64,000 nucleotides of DNA from JBEVJC01 sp040510375 (GTDB lineage Bacteria; Bacteroidota; Bacteroidia; Chitinophagales; Chitinophagaceae): NCBI GenBank assembly GCA_040510375.1, contig JBEVJC010000004.1, forward strand, positions 36,696 to 100,695, given 5' to 3'. This document shows positions 7,548 to 15,125 of the stretch, in pieces. The number at the start of each line of letters is the position of its first letter. Positions within the stretch are counted from its first letter, which is position 1. The position numbers and the translations under genes were made by a program. The notes below the pieces were generated by a model. It had not been told where the DNA came from. It worked only from the letters and a program-made list of their open reading frames with translations, and did no database searches.

Positions 7548-8030
7548 ATGAAATGGGAGACAGTCACTTCAACAATCGGCCAGTCGGTTTTCGCATTGTG
7601 GAACAATGGAAAACAACTGGTAACGCTGGCCTTCAACAATTCGTCGAATGCCGCCCGCATTGAGTTTGAAAATGAACGTCGGGTGTTCCTGATCAGGGAA
7701 GAGGGATTGTTTAAAACAACTACTGTTCTTACCAATGAATATGGTATCCGTATTGGCCATACGGGAAGTGTGGGCCAGGACAATTTCGTTGAACTGGATA
7801 ATGAACGATATTTTTACCGCGTTGACGAAAACGGAAAAGAGATCCGCATTTTTAAAGACCCGCTGGAGAAACCGATAGCTGTGTGCCAGTTATTTGTTGA
7901 AGATCCTGCAACAGCAAGAAATTCCAAAAAGAAGTTCTCCGAAAAAACCTATTATTCTTTACTGATGACACTTTGCTGGTATTTACTCCAGCCCGTTCAG
8001 CAATCGAAGCTGGCGTTGAGTGTTGCGTAG
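7548..8030 (+). CDS. Conserved-looking hypothetical protein
   Basis: The 160-residue protein has no signal peptide and an alternating hydrophobic/polar pattern suggesting beta strands through residues 1-115 (for example RRVFLIREEGLFKTTTVLTN), followed by a short basic linker and a C-terminal helix ending SKLALSVA. The strand pattern loosely recalls tubby/LURP-like barrels, but this is a guess. Codon use and ATG start look genuine and no gene overlaps it on the other strand. It converges on the Mur ligase gene with a gap of about 100 bp. Function unknown. Confidence 0.65.
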   Translation: MKWETVTSTIGQSVFALWNNGKQLVTLAFNNSSNAARIEFENERRVFLIREEGLFKTTTVLTNEYGIRIGHTGSVGQDNFVELDNERYFYRVDENGKEIRIFKDPLEKPIAVCQLFVEDPATARNSKKKFSEKTYYSLLMTLCWYLLQPVQQSKLALSVA

Positions 8031-8131
8031 TTGGTTATAACGTACATACAATTTCATCCGGCCTGGATGACGGCGTTAAGAGTCGCGTTGGTATACTTTT
8101 CCATGCTGTTCAGCAAGCTGATCGTTACGTA

Positions 8132-9505
8132 TTACAACTCCGCCCAGACTTTTTTCGCAAACTCCTCAAGTGAAGGATCACGCGCACCCATCAGCAGCAA
8201 TACACAATCTTTGTCGAGGTGTGGACGGACTGCAGTAACCAGGTCGTTGCGGTTTTCGACAAAGAAAGCCTCTTTGCCATTTGCTTTAAGGTCGTTGATC
8301 AGGTCATTGGATGAAATGTCTTTCACTGCAGTACCACCAGCATAAAAGATCTCGCTCATCCAGATCTCGTCCGAAGGCCGGAGCACCCGGCCAATCTCGG
8401 TTACAAAATCATTCCGGAGGAATTTCGTGGGACCATACCCGTGAGGCTGGAACCAGGCGATAACCTTTCCTGCAATGGGTTGGCAGGCTTCAATGGCGGC
8501 GGCGCATTTGATGGGATTATGTGCAAAATCATCGATCACCCAAACACCATCCTTGTTACCCAGCACCTGGTGACGCCGGTAAATTCCCTGGTAGTCCTTC
8601 AATGCATCTGCGGCAACCGCCAGCGGCAGACCGGCAAGTGAAGCCACAGCCGTAGCTGCAAGGGCATTTTCCATATTGTGTTTGCCCACCAGGTTCATTT
8701 CAAAAGGGACACCATTTATTTTGAAACTGATAGCCAGTCCTTCCTGTTTAAAGTCTGTTGCCATATAGGCAGCGGGGATGGCGGGGTCCCATGAAAAGTC
8801 GTCGTGACCGGCCGAAAGCTGCGCTGCAAGCGGATGTGAACGGTTCACCACAAAATGTTTACTGTTATTTCGGAAAGTGGTGAACACCTCCATCAGTACA
8901 TCAATTTCCTTATGGTCCTTATCAACGTTCAGTAATAATCCGATCTCGGGTTTATACTGAACGATCGATCCGTCACTTTCATCGGCTTCAATGATCAGCC
9001 ACTCTCCTTTCCCCAATTTTGCGTTGCCGATCTTACCTTGCCGGATCAGACTGATCAGACCCGCACCGCTGATGATGCCGGGTTCCAATCCCCCGTTCTC
9101 CAATATATCAAATAACATAGCGCTGGTACTGCTCTTTCCGCTGGTGCCTCCAACCGCAATTGTCTTTTTACTTGCCGCAATAATTGCCAGTAACTCAGAT
9201 CTCCTGATCACAGGTATTCCTTTGGAACGGGCCAGCTTCAGCTCGGGCACCGTTTCTTCCACGGCAGTGGAAATCACCACCAGGTCGGTATTATCCGTGA
9301 TCCCTTCCCCGTTCTGTTCGAAACAGCTGATTCCTTCCAGTTCCAGTTTGGTCTTTGTATCATTAATTATTCCTGCTGCAAAAAAACGATCGCTGCCGGA
9401 TACCTGTTTCCCGGATGCCTGCAGGTACTGCGCGATAGCACTCATACCCGTACCGGCGAGACCAATAAAAAACGGTGATTTAAAATCATTGAGGGATGTG
9501 ATCAT
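8132..9505 (-). CDS. MurC/Mpl-type Mur ligase paralogue
   Basis: The 457-residue protein has all three Mur ligase domains: a Rossmann-like N-terminus (FIGLAGTGMSAIA), a P-loop at residues 120-127, then EADESDGS, and a C-terminal DDFAHNP segment. Mur ligases join an amino acid or peptide to UDP-MurNAc. Several hallmark residues differ from true MurC or Mpl: the P-loop is GTSGKSST rather than GTHGKTTT, NVDKDHKEID replaces the usual N-x-DADHLD, and DFAHNP replaces DYAHHP. It is thus either a recycling ligase (Mpl-like) or a paralogue with another substrate. Gene context is uninformative; the DUF1905 gene upstream ends 32 bp before its start. Confidence 0.82.
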   Translation of the reverse strand: MITSLNDFKSPFFIGLAGTGMSAIAQYLQASGKQVSGSDRFFAAGIINDTKTKLELEGISCFEQNGEGITDNTDLVVISTAVEETVPELKLARSKGIPVIRRSELLAIIAASKKTIAVGGTSGKSSTSAMLFDILENGGLEPGIISGAGLISLIRQGKIGNAKLGKGEWLIIEADESDGSIVQYKPEIGLLLNVDKDHKEIDVLMEVFTTFRNNSKHFVVNRSHPLAAQLSAGHDDFSWDPAIPAAYMATDFKQEGLAISFKINGVPFEMNLVGKHNMENALAATAVASLAGLPLAVAADALKDYQGIYRRHQVLGNKDGVWVIDDFAHNPIKCAAAIEACQPIAGKVIAWFQPHGYGPTKFLRNDFVTEIGRVLRPSDEIWMSEIFYAGGTAVKDISSNDLINDLKANGKEAFFVENRNDLVTAVRPHLDKDCVLLLMGARDPSLEEFAKKVWAEL

Positions 9506-9537
9506 GAGGGCAATTATATGAATAAATAGGCGAGCGG

Positions 9538-10047
9538 TTATTGATTTTTTTTCTGGTTGGAACGGATCATCTCCGGATAGCCCATCTTTTTCTGCAGACC
9601 TGTAACCGCCATGGCAATTCGTTTTGCCCTTGTTTCAACGGTTTTAGCCGAATCGATCCACTTGCTGAAATAATTCCGGTGACCCTGGGTAAGTGTATTG
9701 AAATATGCCTGGGCTGCGGGTTCATCAGCAATACACTCCATTAATTCCTTATTGAGAACATAACCGGTTTTATCTTCTGTCAGTCGTACCCTCACCATCG
9801 CACCTTTTTTCTTTCCGGTGCCTTTGCGCATATCCGCATTAAAAGGGATAATAAATGAACCATCACCCATCGGGATCAGGGCCACACCGCTTACTTTAAA
9901 TTCATCAAATTTCCCCTTAACCCTGAAACCAGCCCTGGTTCCGGGTTTTAGCTCATCGGCCAGGTCGGCCGGAATCTGGATATAAGTCCAGCCCGTTTTT
10001 TCACCCTGTTTGGCAAATTGCAGTAAAGTGGTTGTAAAGTCGATCAT
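9538..10047 (-). CDS. DUF1905 plus YdeI/OmpD-associated protein
   Basis: The 169-residue cytoplasmic protein has two parts. Residues about 3-95 match DUF1905 (GWTYIQIPADLADELKPG, then FKVSGVALIPMGDG). Residues about 105-165 match the YdeI/OmpD-associated bacteriocin-protection domain, with the helix NYFSKWIDSAKTVETRAKRI. Both domains often occur in one polypeptide in Bacteroidota. The molecular role is unknown. The lipoprotein gene upstream stops 9 bp before its start, and the Mur ligase follows 32 bp later, so the three may be one transcript. Confidence 0.85.
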   Translation of the reverse strand: MIDFTTTLLQFAKQGEKTGWTYIQIPADLADELKPGTRAGFRVKGKFDEFKVSGVALIPMGDGSFIIPFNADMRKGTGKKKGAMVRVRLTEDKTGYVLNKELMECIADEPAAQAYFNTLTQGHRNYFSKWIDSAKTVETRAKRIAMAVTGLQKKMGYPEMIRSNQKKNQ

Positions 10048-10056
10048 CCGGCCATT

Positions 10057-10476
10057 TTAATCTGTCTTAACTTTCTTTTCGCCTGTCTTCCCGTCGATCT
10101 TGGTTGTTGTATCGCCGTCCTTCACCTTTATATCACCATCCGCATCCACCTTCATTTTGTAGTCGCCATTTTTTATTTTCAGTTCGCCGTCCAAATCACC
10201 CGGTTCCAGATCATCGATATATTTGATTTCACCATTGACTGTTTTTACGAGTTTGCCATTGATTTTCTCGCCTGTGCGTCCGTAAAAGGTATCGAGCGAC
10301 TGGCGGTCCACATATATATACACCGGTATCTTCGTATCAGCTTCCACCATGGTGCCCGAAGGATCTTCTTCCAGTTCAACAGCTTTACCTGTTTTAAGAT
10401 TGGTATACCTGCCTTCGTCACCTGCGCAGGAACCAAGTACAATTGCGGCCGATACAATGGCCAGGAGCTTTTTCAT
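10057..10476 (-). CDS. Small lipoprotein with Asp/Lys-rich C-terminus
   Basis: The 139-residue protein carries a lipoprotein signal ending VLGSC (Cys17). The mature part has a short folded-looking region (VYIYVDRQSLDTFYGRTGEK) and a C-terminal half made of alternating charged strands with repeated G-D-x-K units (residues about 96-139). The repeats suggest a beta-solenoid or flexible surface tail. I do not recognise the family. It lies 9 bp upstream of the DUF1905 gene on the same strand and is probably cotranscribed. Confidence 0.75.
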   Translation of the reverse strand: MKKLLAIVSAAIVLGSCAGDEGRYTNLKTGKAVELEEDPSGTMVEADTKIPVYIYVDRQSLDTFYGRTGEKINGKLVKTVNGEIKYIDDLEPGDLDGELKIKNGDYKMKVDADGDIKVKDGDTTTKIDGKTGEKKVKTD

Positions 10477-10540
10477 ATATTATGTTTCCCTTGAATTTGC
10501 AAATAAAAGGCCATTTAGGAGAACCTCTTTAAAAAAACAT

Positions 10541-11080
10541 TTATACGTAAAAAATATTTTCCGGTCCTGGGTTACCCGGCCAATATTTTAGCCGTTGCAA
10601 GGATCTGGCGGTGTGTCGCTGGGTATGTTCAGCGGCATGAAACAATAACCCGATTACCGTTGATGGTATTTTGTTGCGACCCACATACCTGGTATCGGTC
10701 AGTATCGCGGGTGGAAAACTTTCGAGTTTACCAACCGACCAGCTGATCTTTTCCTCCAGGGCAAGCATCAGTGCTGAAAGAGTGATGGAATCCTTAAACA
10801 CCCCTTCATTTTTCAGGTACGCCAGTTGTTCTTCATTTAATTGGTTTTCTTCTGCATATGTAAATAGCCGGTCAAGCACCCCAACCAGGTGTTGCAGGTG
10901 GAAGGCCACTGAAGCAAGACCCGCCGGTCGTTCCCAGATCAGTTTATCATTTAGCGGAGCTGTATATTTCCGGATTTCTTCCATTGCCTGTAACAGGGCA
11001 TGGGCTGCGGGTTGTAATAAAGGGGTGATGGCGGGTATGGGTCCCCTGAGCCAGACCTCTTGCTGTGCCTGTGTTTGCAT
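10541..11080 (-). CDS. DinB/YfiT-like four-helix protein
   Basis: The 179-residue protein fits the DinB superfamily, a four-helix bundle binding one divalent metal through three histidines. Candidates are His61 or His64 in FHLQHL, and His152 and His156 in the C-terminal segment FHAAEHTQRH. DinB-like proteins include thiol-dependent transferases, but most, like this one, have no assigned substrate. It has no signal peptide. Expression seems independent: the neighbour upstream is divergent and the lipoprotein gene lies 64 bp downstream. Confidence 0.85.
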   Translation of the reverse strand: MQTQAQQEVWLRGPIPAITPLLQPAAHALLQAMEEIRKYTAPLNDKLIWERPAGLASVAFHLQHLVGVLDRLFTYAEENQLNEEQLAYLKNEGVFKDSITLSALMLALEEKISWSVGKLESFPPAILTDTRYVGRNKIPSTVIGLLFHAAEHTQRHTARSLQRLKYWPGNPGPENIFYV

Positions 11081-11155
11081 GATTTAAATTTATGTGATTA
11101 GAAATCAATTAACAATTCGGTTAAATATAAATGGTGTTGTTTGTGGTAAAAGGAT

Positions 11156-11163
11156 TATCTTTG
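11156..11163 (+). promoter_or_regulatory. -7 box TATCTTTG for the RRM protein gene
   Basis: This is a perfect TAnnTTTG match, with a TTG at 11137-11139 as a possible but closely spaced -33 element (16 bp). Transcription would start near 11170, leaving a leader of roughly 115 nt before the RRM gene. The leader is pyrimidine-rich (CTTTTCTGCTACGC and CTTTTCTACGCCTC recur). Confidence 0.5.
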
Positions 11164-11284
11164 CCTAGTCAATTTGAGTTATACGATAGTGAATGTCTTT
11201 TCTGCTACGCACACTGCTAATAGTTAGTCTTTTCTACGCCTCGTTGCCCTCAAGTATTTTTATTTATCAATTTCAATATTAAGC

Positions 11285-11575
11285 ATGAACATTTATGTTT
11301 CAAACTTAAGCTTCAACGTTCAGGATGAAGACTTAAGAGAATTTTTTGCAGAGTACGGAGAAGTATCTTCTGCTAAGGTAATCATGGACAAATTCACAAA
11401 CCGTTCTAAAGGATTCGGTTTTGTTGAAATGCCTGATGATGCAGCTGGTCAAAAAGCGATCACTGAGTTAGATGGTGGTATGGTTGAAGGCCGTGCTATC
11501 AAAGTAATGGTTGCAAAACCAAGAGAAGAAAGAAGCAACAACAGTCGCCCTGCCTTCCAAAAAAGCCGCTGGTAA
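11285..11575 (+). CDS. RRM-type RNA-binding protein
   Basis: The 96-residue protein is a single RNA-recognition motif. RNP2 is IYVSNL at residues 3-8 and RNP1 is KGFGFVEM at 42-49, followed by a basic Arg/Ser/Asn-rich tail (residues 79-96). Such small RRM proteins in Bacteroidota and cyanobacteria bind single-stranded RNA and often respond to cold or act as global RNA-binding proteins. The gene has a likely promoter at 11156-11163, a leader of about 115 nt and its own strong terminator, so it is monocistronic and probably well expressed; codon choice is notably AT-rich compared with neighbours, consistent with a highly expressed gene. Confidence 0.93.
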   Translation: MNIYVSNLSFNVQDEDLREFFAEYGEVSSAKVIMDKFTNRSKGFGFVEMPDDAAGQKAITELDGGMVEGRAIKVMVAKPREERSNNSRPAFQKSRW

Positions 11576-11599
11576 TCCAGTAGTTTTTTAACTCTATAG

Positions 11600-11632
11600 A
11601 AAAGGGAGAACATGCAAATGTTCTCCCTTTTT
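11600..11632 (+). terminator. Strong terminator after the RRM gene
   Basis: A perfect 14-bp stem (AAAAGGGAGAACAT with ATGTTCTCCCTTTT) encloses a GCAA tetraloop and ends in T residues, 24 bp after the stop codon. Confidence 0.93.
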
Positions 11633-11892
11633 GCATTTGCGGAATCTTGTTCTTTTCTGTTTTAACATACCCCGACAGTACCGACGCCTTTAAGCTTTCT
11701 ATGATATTTCATACCTGCACCCTGTTGCGGCGGGACCGGCAGACAGATACCGGTCACAGTTGGATTTCTATAGTCAATCCTGTCAGGGCCGGACCTGCAG
11801 GTTCATCCGGACATCGCCCATAAACCGGCAATTCCGGGCATAAAAAAAGGACAGCAGTTACCCGTTGCCCTTTTGAATTTTTTTGCCCGGAA

Positions 11893-12462
11893 TCAGGCCC
11901 GCTGCTTGGCAGGGACTTTCTTCTTCGTTTTCTTGAGTGCCAGCTCAATTGCTGCGCTCAGGTTGGCGAAAGTGGCTTTACCGGTTACGCGTTCTCCGTT
12001 TACAAAAAACGCTGGAATTTCTTTTACACCCAGGTTGATGCCTTCTTTAAGGTCATCCTGAACCTGCCATCCGAATACACCATTTACCAGGTCATCAAGG
12101 AACTTTTTGTTCTTGACACCGGCTTCCTTGCTGTGTAACTTCAGGCTGGTAGTACCCAGCGTGCGACGATTGCTGAACAGAATATTGTGCATTTCCCAGA
12201 ATTTCCCTTCCTGGCCGGCTGCAACTGCAGCTTCACCCGCTTTCATACTGCGTTGGTGAACAAGCGTAAGGGGGAAATGACGGAAATTGAAGCGGATTTT
12301 CCCTTCATATTCTTCCAATAATTGTTTAACTACCTCGTTTGCCTTCGCGCACTCCTCGTTTTCATACTCTCCAAACTCCATCAAGGTAACTGTAGCGTCC
12401 TTGTTTCCTACAAAAATGTCTTTTGGTTCGATAATTTCTTCGACCTCTTTTTTAAATGCCAT
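11893..12462 (-). CDS. DsbA-fold thioredoxin-domain protein lacking the nucleophilic cysteine
   Basis: The 189-residue protein has the DsbA layout: strand with TLMEFGEYE, the active-site loop, an alpha-helical insert (FWEMHNILFSNRR), and the cis-Pro region GVKEIPAFFVNGE. The active-site CxxC is changed to Asn35-Glu-Glu-Cys38, so the N-terminal, attacking cysteine is missing. There is no signal peptide and the C-terminus is Lys-rich (KKTKKKVPAKQ), which suggests a cytoplasmic, non-oxidoreductase role. Unusually for this genome, a near-perfect Shine-Dalgarno AAGGAG stands 8 nt before the ATG, and a hairpin lies just upstream at 12486-12508. Confidence 0.85.
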   Translation of the reverse strand: MAFKKEVEEIIEPKDIFVGNKDATVTLMEFGEYENEECAKANEVVKQLLEEYEGKIRFNFRHFPLTLVHQRSMKAGEAAVAAGQEGKFWEMHNILFSNRRTLGTTSLKLHSKEAGVKNKKFLDDLVNGVFGWQVQDDLKEGINLGVKEIPAFFVNGERVTGKATFANLSAAIELALKKTKKKVPAKQRA

Positions 12463-12470
12463 TTTTTATT

Positions 12471-12480
12471 CTCCTTTTTT
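12471..12480 (-). promoter_or_regulatory. Shine-Dalgarno sequence AAAAAAGGAG
   Basis: This purine-rich site, 8 nt before the ATG at 12462, is a canonical ribosome-binding site. Most genes in this window have none, so it marks strong or regulated initiation of the DsbA-fold gene. Confidence 0.6.
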
Positions 12481-12485
12481 TACTC

Positions 12486-12508
12486 GCCTGAACCCCTGTA
12501 GTTCAGGC
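12486..12508 (-). promoter_or_regulatory. Leader hairpin upstream of the DsbA-fold gene
   Basis: An 8-bp perfect stem (GCCTGAAC with GTTCAGGC) closes a 7-nt loop, 5 nt upstream of the Shine-Dalgarno tract. On the minus strand it would sit in the 5' UTR. No U tract follows, so it is not a terminator; an mRNA-stability or translation role is possible. Confidence 0.45.
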
Positions 12509-12919
12509 AGATCTTCTATATAACAACCTTCAGGCTTATTAGTTGTAACGGGATTATCCCATTTCCTCCAATGCTAAAACCAGCTTTTGTGGCGGCTGAA
12601 GGTAATGGTTTTTGGTTCCCGATAATTGCGTAAAAATGCTAATTTTATGTACGGATTATCCCCAGCCTCCAAATCAGCTTCTGAATCCCTGTTTAATCAA
12701 CGTCTTAACTCACTCTTTTGAAATCCTTACTCAGCGTGGTTTCCACGTTATCTGTATGGATTTCTCCTTGTTTTTCGGCTATTTCAGCCTTCCGCGACTT
12801 ATTTTGGGGGGATATTCAGGCCTTGGGCATCAGGTCAAATTAATTGCGAAAACCTTGCCAGTAAAGGCTTTTGAAAAAAAACATTACCATTTGCCATCCT
12901 CAAATCAGGGATAAGTTGG

Positions 12920-12951
12920 TTTGAAACGCAAGTGATACCGGTATACATTTG
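12920..12951 (+). promoter_or_regulatory. Complete Bacteroidota promoter, TTTG-N20-TACATTTG
   Basis: A -33 TTTG at 12920-12923 and a -7 box TACATTTG at 12944-12951 are separated by exactly 20 bp, the best consensus match in the window. Transcription would start near 12958 and leave a leader of about 165 nt before the gene at 13124. Confidence 0.6.
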
Positions 12952-13072
12952 TGTCAGCAAGGACGAAATAACAGATCCGGATCTGAACCCGGACAACCAA
13001 TATCACGAAGGCCGCTCTTCAACTACTTGCTCCCCGATTGCCCCTGCTCATAGCCACGATTGCCCCAACAAC

Positions 13073-13093
13073 TTAGTATAGCATTTAGTATAG
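13073..13093 (+). repeat. Short tandem repeat TTAGTATAG in the leader
   Basis: TTAGTATAG occurs at 13073-13081 and 13085-13093, a 12-bp period, about 30 bp before the ATG of the secreted-protein gene. It could be a regulatory site or chance in AT-rich DNA. Confidence 0.35.
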
Positions 13094-13123
13094 TATTAAA
13101 AAAAAACCCTAAAAAGTAAAGTC

Positions 13124-13525
13124 ATGAAAAACATCTTCAACAAAGCACTGGCAATCGCCCTGTTCGCAGTATTCACGGTATCGTTTTCTACCTCTGCATT
13201 TGCGATCGACGAAACAAATCCTTCAGGAGTAGAACTGAAATTTATCGGTAACCTGAAGAACCAGCCGATCTTCCAACTGATAGCAAACCATCCGGAAGAA
13301 ACTGAATACAGTGTATCAGTGATGGACGAAAACAATGTTGTTCTTTATAAGGACAATGTTAAAAGTGGTGTAACGGGTAAAAAATTCATGCTGAATACAG
13401 ATGAATTAGGTGATGCATCAATCCGTTTTGAAATCACAGGTAAGAAGAATAACAAGACTATTGTTTACGAAATCAACCGCAACTCACATGTTGTTTCTGA
13501 TCTCGTGATCAACAAAGTCAAGTAA
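13124..13525 (+). CDS. Secreted small beta-rich protein
   Basis: The 133-residue protein has a signal peptide of about 27 residues (cleavage near SAFA-ID). The mature part of about 106 residues is predicted to be beta-sandwich-like, with strands such as GVELKFIGNLKNQPIFQLIA and TEYSVSVMDENNVVLYKDN, and lacks cysteines. I recall many similar short secreted proteins in Chitinophagaceae with no assigned role. It has a consensus promoter, a long leader and a strong terminator, so it is a stand-alone and likely well expressed gene. Confidence 0.8.
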   Translation: MKNIFNKALAIALFAVFTVSFSTSAFAIDETNPSGVELKFIGNLKNQPIFQLIANHPEETEYSVSVMDENNVVLYKDNVKSGVTGKKFMLNTDELGDASIRFEITGKKNNKTIVYEINRNSHVVSDLVINKVK

Positions 13526-13546
13526 GAAATTATTCCCTCAGAAAAC

Positions 13547-13574
13547 AAAAAACCGGCAAACGCCGGTTTTTTTT
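13547..13574 (+). terminator. Terminator after the secreted-protein gene
   Basis: The hairpin AAACCGGC-AAAC-GCCGGTTT is followed by eight T residues and starts about 20 bp after the stop codon. Its A-rich left arm may also serve the convergent 84-residue gene. Confidence 0.9.
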
Positions 13575-13597
13575 ATGCCTTTATTTTGAAGCACCGA

Positions 13598-13852
13598 TTA
13601 ATTGCGCGCAGTAGTATAGGCTGCCCTTGCACGTTCAAATCCTTCCGTTGTTAAACGGATGATAAGTGTATCCTGTTGTTCAGTTTCTAACAGGTCTTCG
13701 GCGGCCAGGAGATCCAGATGTTCCTTGATCACCGACCACTCCTGCAACTGACGAAGGATCAGTTCACGTGGACGGCAAGCATACCTTTCGGGCTGGGGAT
13801 CGTCTTTTACGATCTCGTAAATTGTTTGTAAAAGCTGGTAATGGTCTTGCAT
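13598..13852 (-). CDS. Small helical protein, possibly winged-helix
   Basis: The 84-residue protein is all soluble. Its pattern of helices followed by a two-strand wing (LETEQQDTLIIRLTTEGFERAR) resembles a minimal winged-helix fold, and TTEGFERAR recalls the end of MarR/PadR-like domains. This suggests a small DNA-binding or structural protein, but the match is weak. The esterase gene's stop lies 144 bp away on the same strand upstream. Confidence 0.6.
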   Translation of the reverse strand: MQDHYQLLQTIYEIVKDDPQPERYACRPRELILRQLQEWSVIKEHLDLLAAEDLLETEQQDTLIIRLTTEGFERARAAYTTARN

Positions 13853-13996
13853 ATTCTAAAAATATGGAAAGGTTCCTTCAGTTTTAAATTAATTATTCAC
13901 ACCTGTACTGCATAAGTCAGCCTCCTCTTACTATTTGGCTGGAAATCAACGCCTGTCCTTCCACAGCGGCCAGCAAGGGAAAAAAGACCCGGTCGT

Positions 13997-14884
13997 TTAC
14001 TGGCTGAATCCTTTACCAATGAACTGCAGGGCGGGTATGATCCCGGACCGCCAGTACTCCCAGGTATGTGCACCGTCGCGCACACGATACTCATGTGGCA
14101 CCTCTTTGTCGAGCAACGCAATATGAAGCTGGCTATTCCCTTTGGCCAGGAAATCATCATCGCCGCAATCGATCCAGTATCTTACTTTCTTCAGGTCACC
14201 GGCACTTTTTACTTCAATCAGTTTTAAGATCGAATTGTCATTCCATGTTTTATTTAACCGGGCTGTACCACTTAATCCCTTTCCGAATATGGGTCCGAAA
14301 ATAGGATCATACCATTGCTGCGGCATGGAAGAAAAGGACTGGTCGTTCCAGACAGCGGAACTTAATCCTGCAACAGCCTGGAATAGTTCCGGATGTTTTA
14401 ATCCGTATACAAGTGTACCATAACCACCCATTGACAAACCGGCTACCCCGCGATACTGACGGTTTGATTTTATCCGGTAGGTCTTCTCCACAGCCGGCAT
14501 AAATTCTTTCACAAAAAAATCTTCAAACTTTTCTTTACCGTCATCTGAATCGATGTAAAATGTTGAATCCGCATCCGGCATTATAATAATCATTGGCGGA
14601 ATAGTACCATCTTCTATGGCCTTATCAGCAAGCCGGTCGATCTGGCCAAATTGCAGCCAGCCCGTGTTATCGTCAGAAAGACCATGCAGCAGGTAAACCA
14701 CCGGATATGTTTTTTCAGAAGTATTGTAATCGGCTGGCAGGTAAACGGTATAACGAACGGGATGCGGAAGGATCTTGCCCCTGACAACAGCTTCCTCAAT
14801 GACCTTACCGCGTTGCTGGGCATAAGTGGTAAAGGCCGACAAAATCAGCAGGCATAAGCAGGTAACTGGCACAATTCTATTCAT
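13997..14884 (-). CDS. Secreted alpha/beta-hydrolase, esterase D/feruloyl-esterase type
   Basis: The 295-residue protein has a signal peptide (MNRIVPVTCLCLLILSAFTTYA) and an alpha/beta-hydrolase fold. The nucleophile is Ser151 in GLSMGG, with Asp near 243 (CGDDDF) and His273 (GAHTWEYW) completing the triad. The oxyanion region is LLHGLSDD at 65-72. Similar proteins are annotated as esterases acting on small acyl esters or on feruloylated or acetylated polysaccharides; the substrate here is unknown. It is exported, probably to the periplasm. No operon partner is evident. Confidence 0.88.
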   Translation of the reverse strand: MNRIVPVTCLCLLILSAFTTYAQQRGKVIEEAVVRGKILPHPVRYTVYLPADYNTSEKTYPVVYLLHGLSDDNTGWLQFGQIDRLADKAIEDGTIPPMIIIMPDADSTFYIDSDDGKEKFEDFFVKEFMPAVEKTYRIKSNRQYRGVAGLSMGGYGTLVYGLKHPELFQAVAGLSSAVWNDQSFSSMPQQWYDPIFGPIFGKGLSGTARLNKTWNDNSILKLIEVKSAGDLKKVRYWIDCGDDDFLAKGNSQLHIALLDKEVPHEYRVRDGAHTWEYWRSGIIPALQFIGKGFSQ

Positions 14885-15018
14885 ATGGCTTTTTTTGGGC
14901 TAAATATAGTTGATTTTGTACTCGTCAACACTGTGATATGCAGGATGGAACAAAGGTTAATAATTTACCAGCGGCCCGGCTTCAGACGATAGTTGCGAAC
15001 CAGGAACTGCATTAAAAC

Positions 15019-15058
15019 AAAAAAAGCCAGGGGTCTTCTTTAAAGAAACTCCCTGGCC
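15019..15058 (-). terminator. Terminator of clpB
   Basis: On the minus strand the stem GCCAGGG...CCCTGGC with an internal TTTCTTTAAAGAA segment is followed by seven T residues. It lies about 70 bp after the clpB stop codon. Confidence 0.85.
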
Positions 15059-15125
15059 TGTTCTGTTTGCCATCGGGGGAATTGTTCCCCGTTTTTTCCG
15101 GTAACGGATCCCGGATCATGGCGTT

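Larger units (their letters stand above)
12463..13123. other. 661-bp intergenic region between divergent genes
   Basis: It contains the leader elements of the DsbA-fold gene on the left, and the promoter and long leader of the secreted-protein gene on the right (12920-12951). The central part, 12540-12900, shows no gene I would support; a 100-codon plus-strand frame at 12612-12914 has no family resemblance. Confidence 0.5.

Noticed and set aside
12612..12914. 100-codon plus-strand frame in the intergenic region
   Set aside because: No family resemblance, cysteine- and leucine-rich composition unlike neighbours, and it overlaps the promoter area of the next gene.
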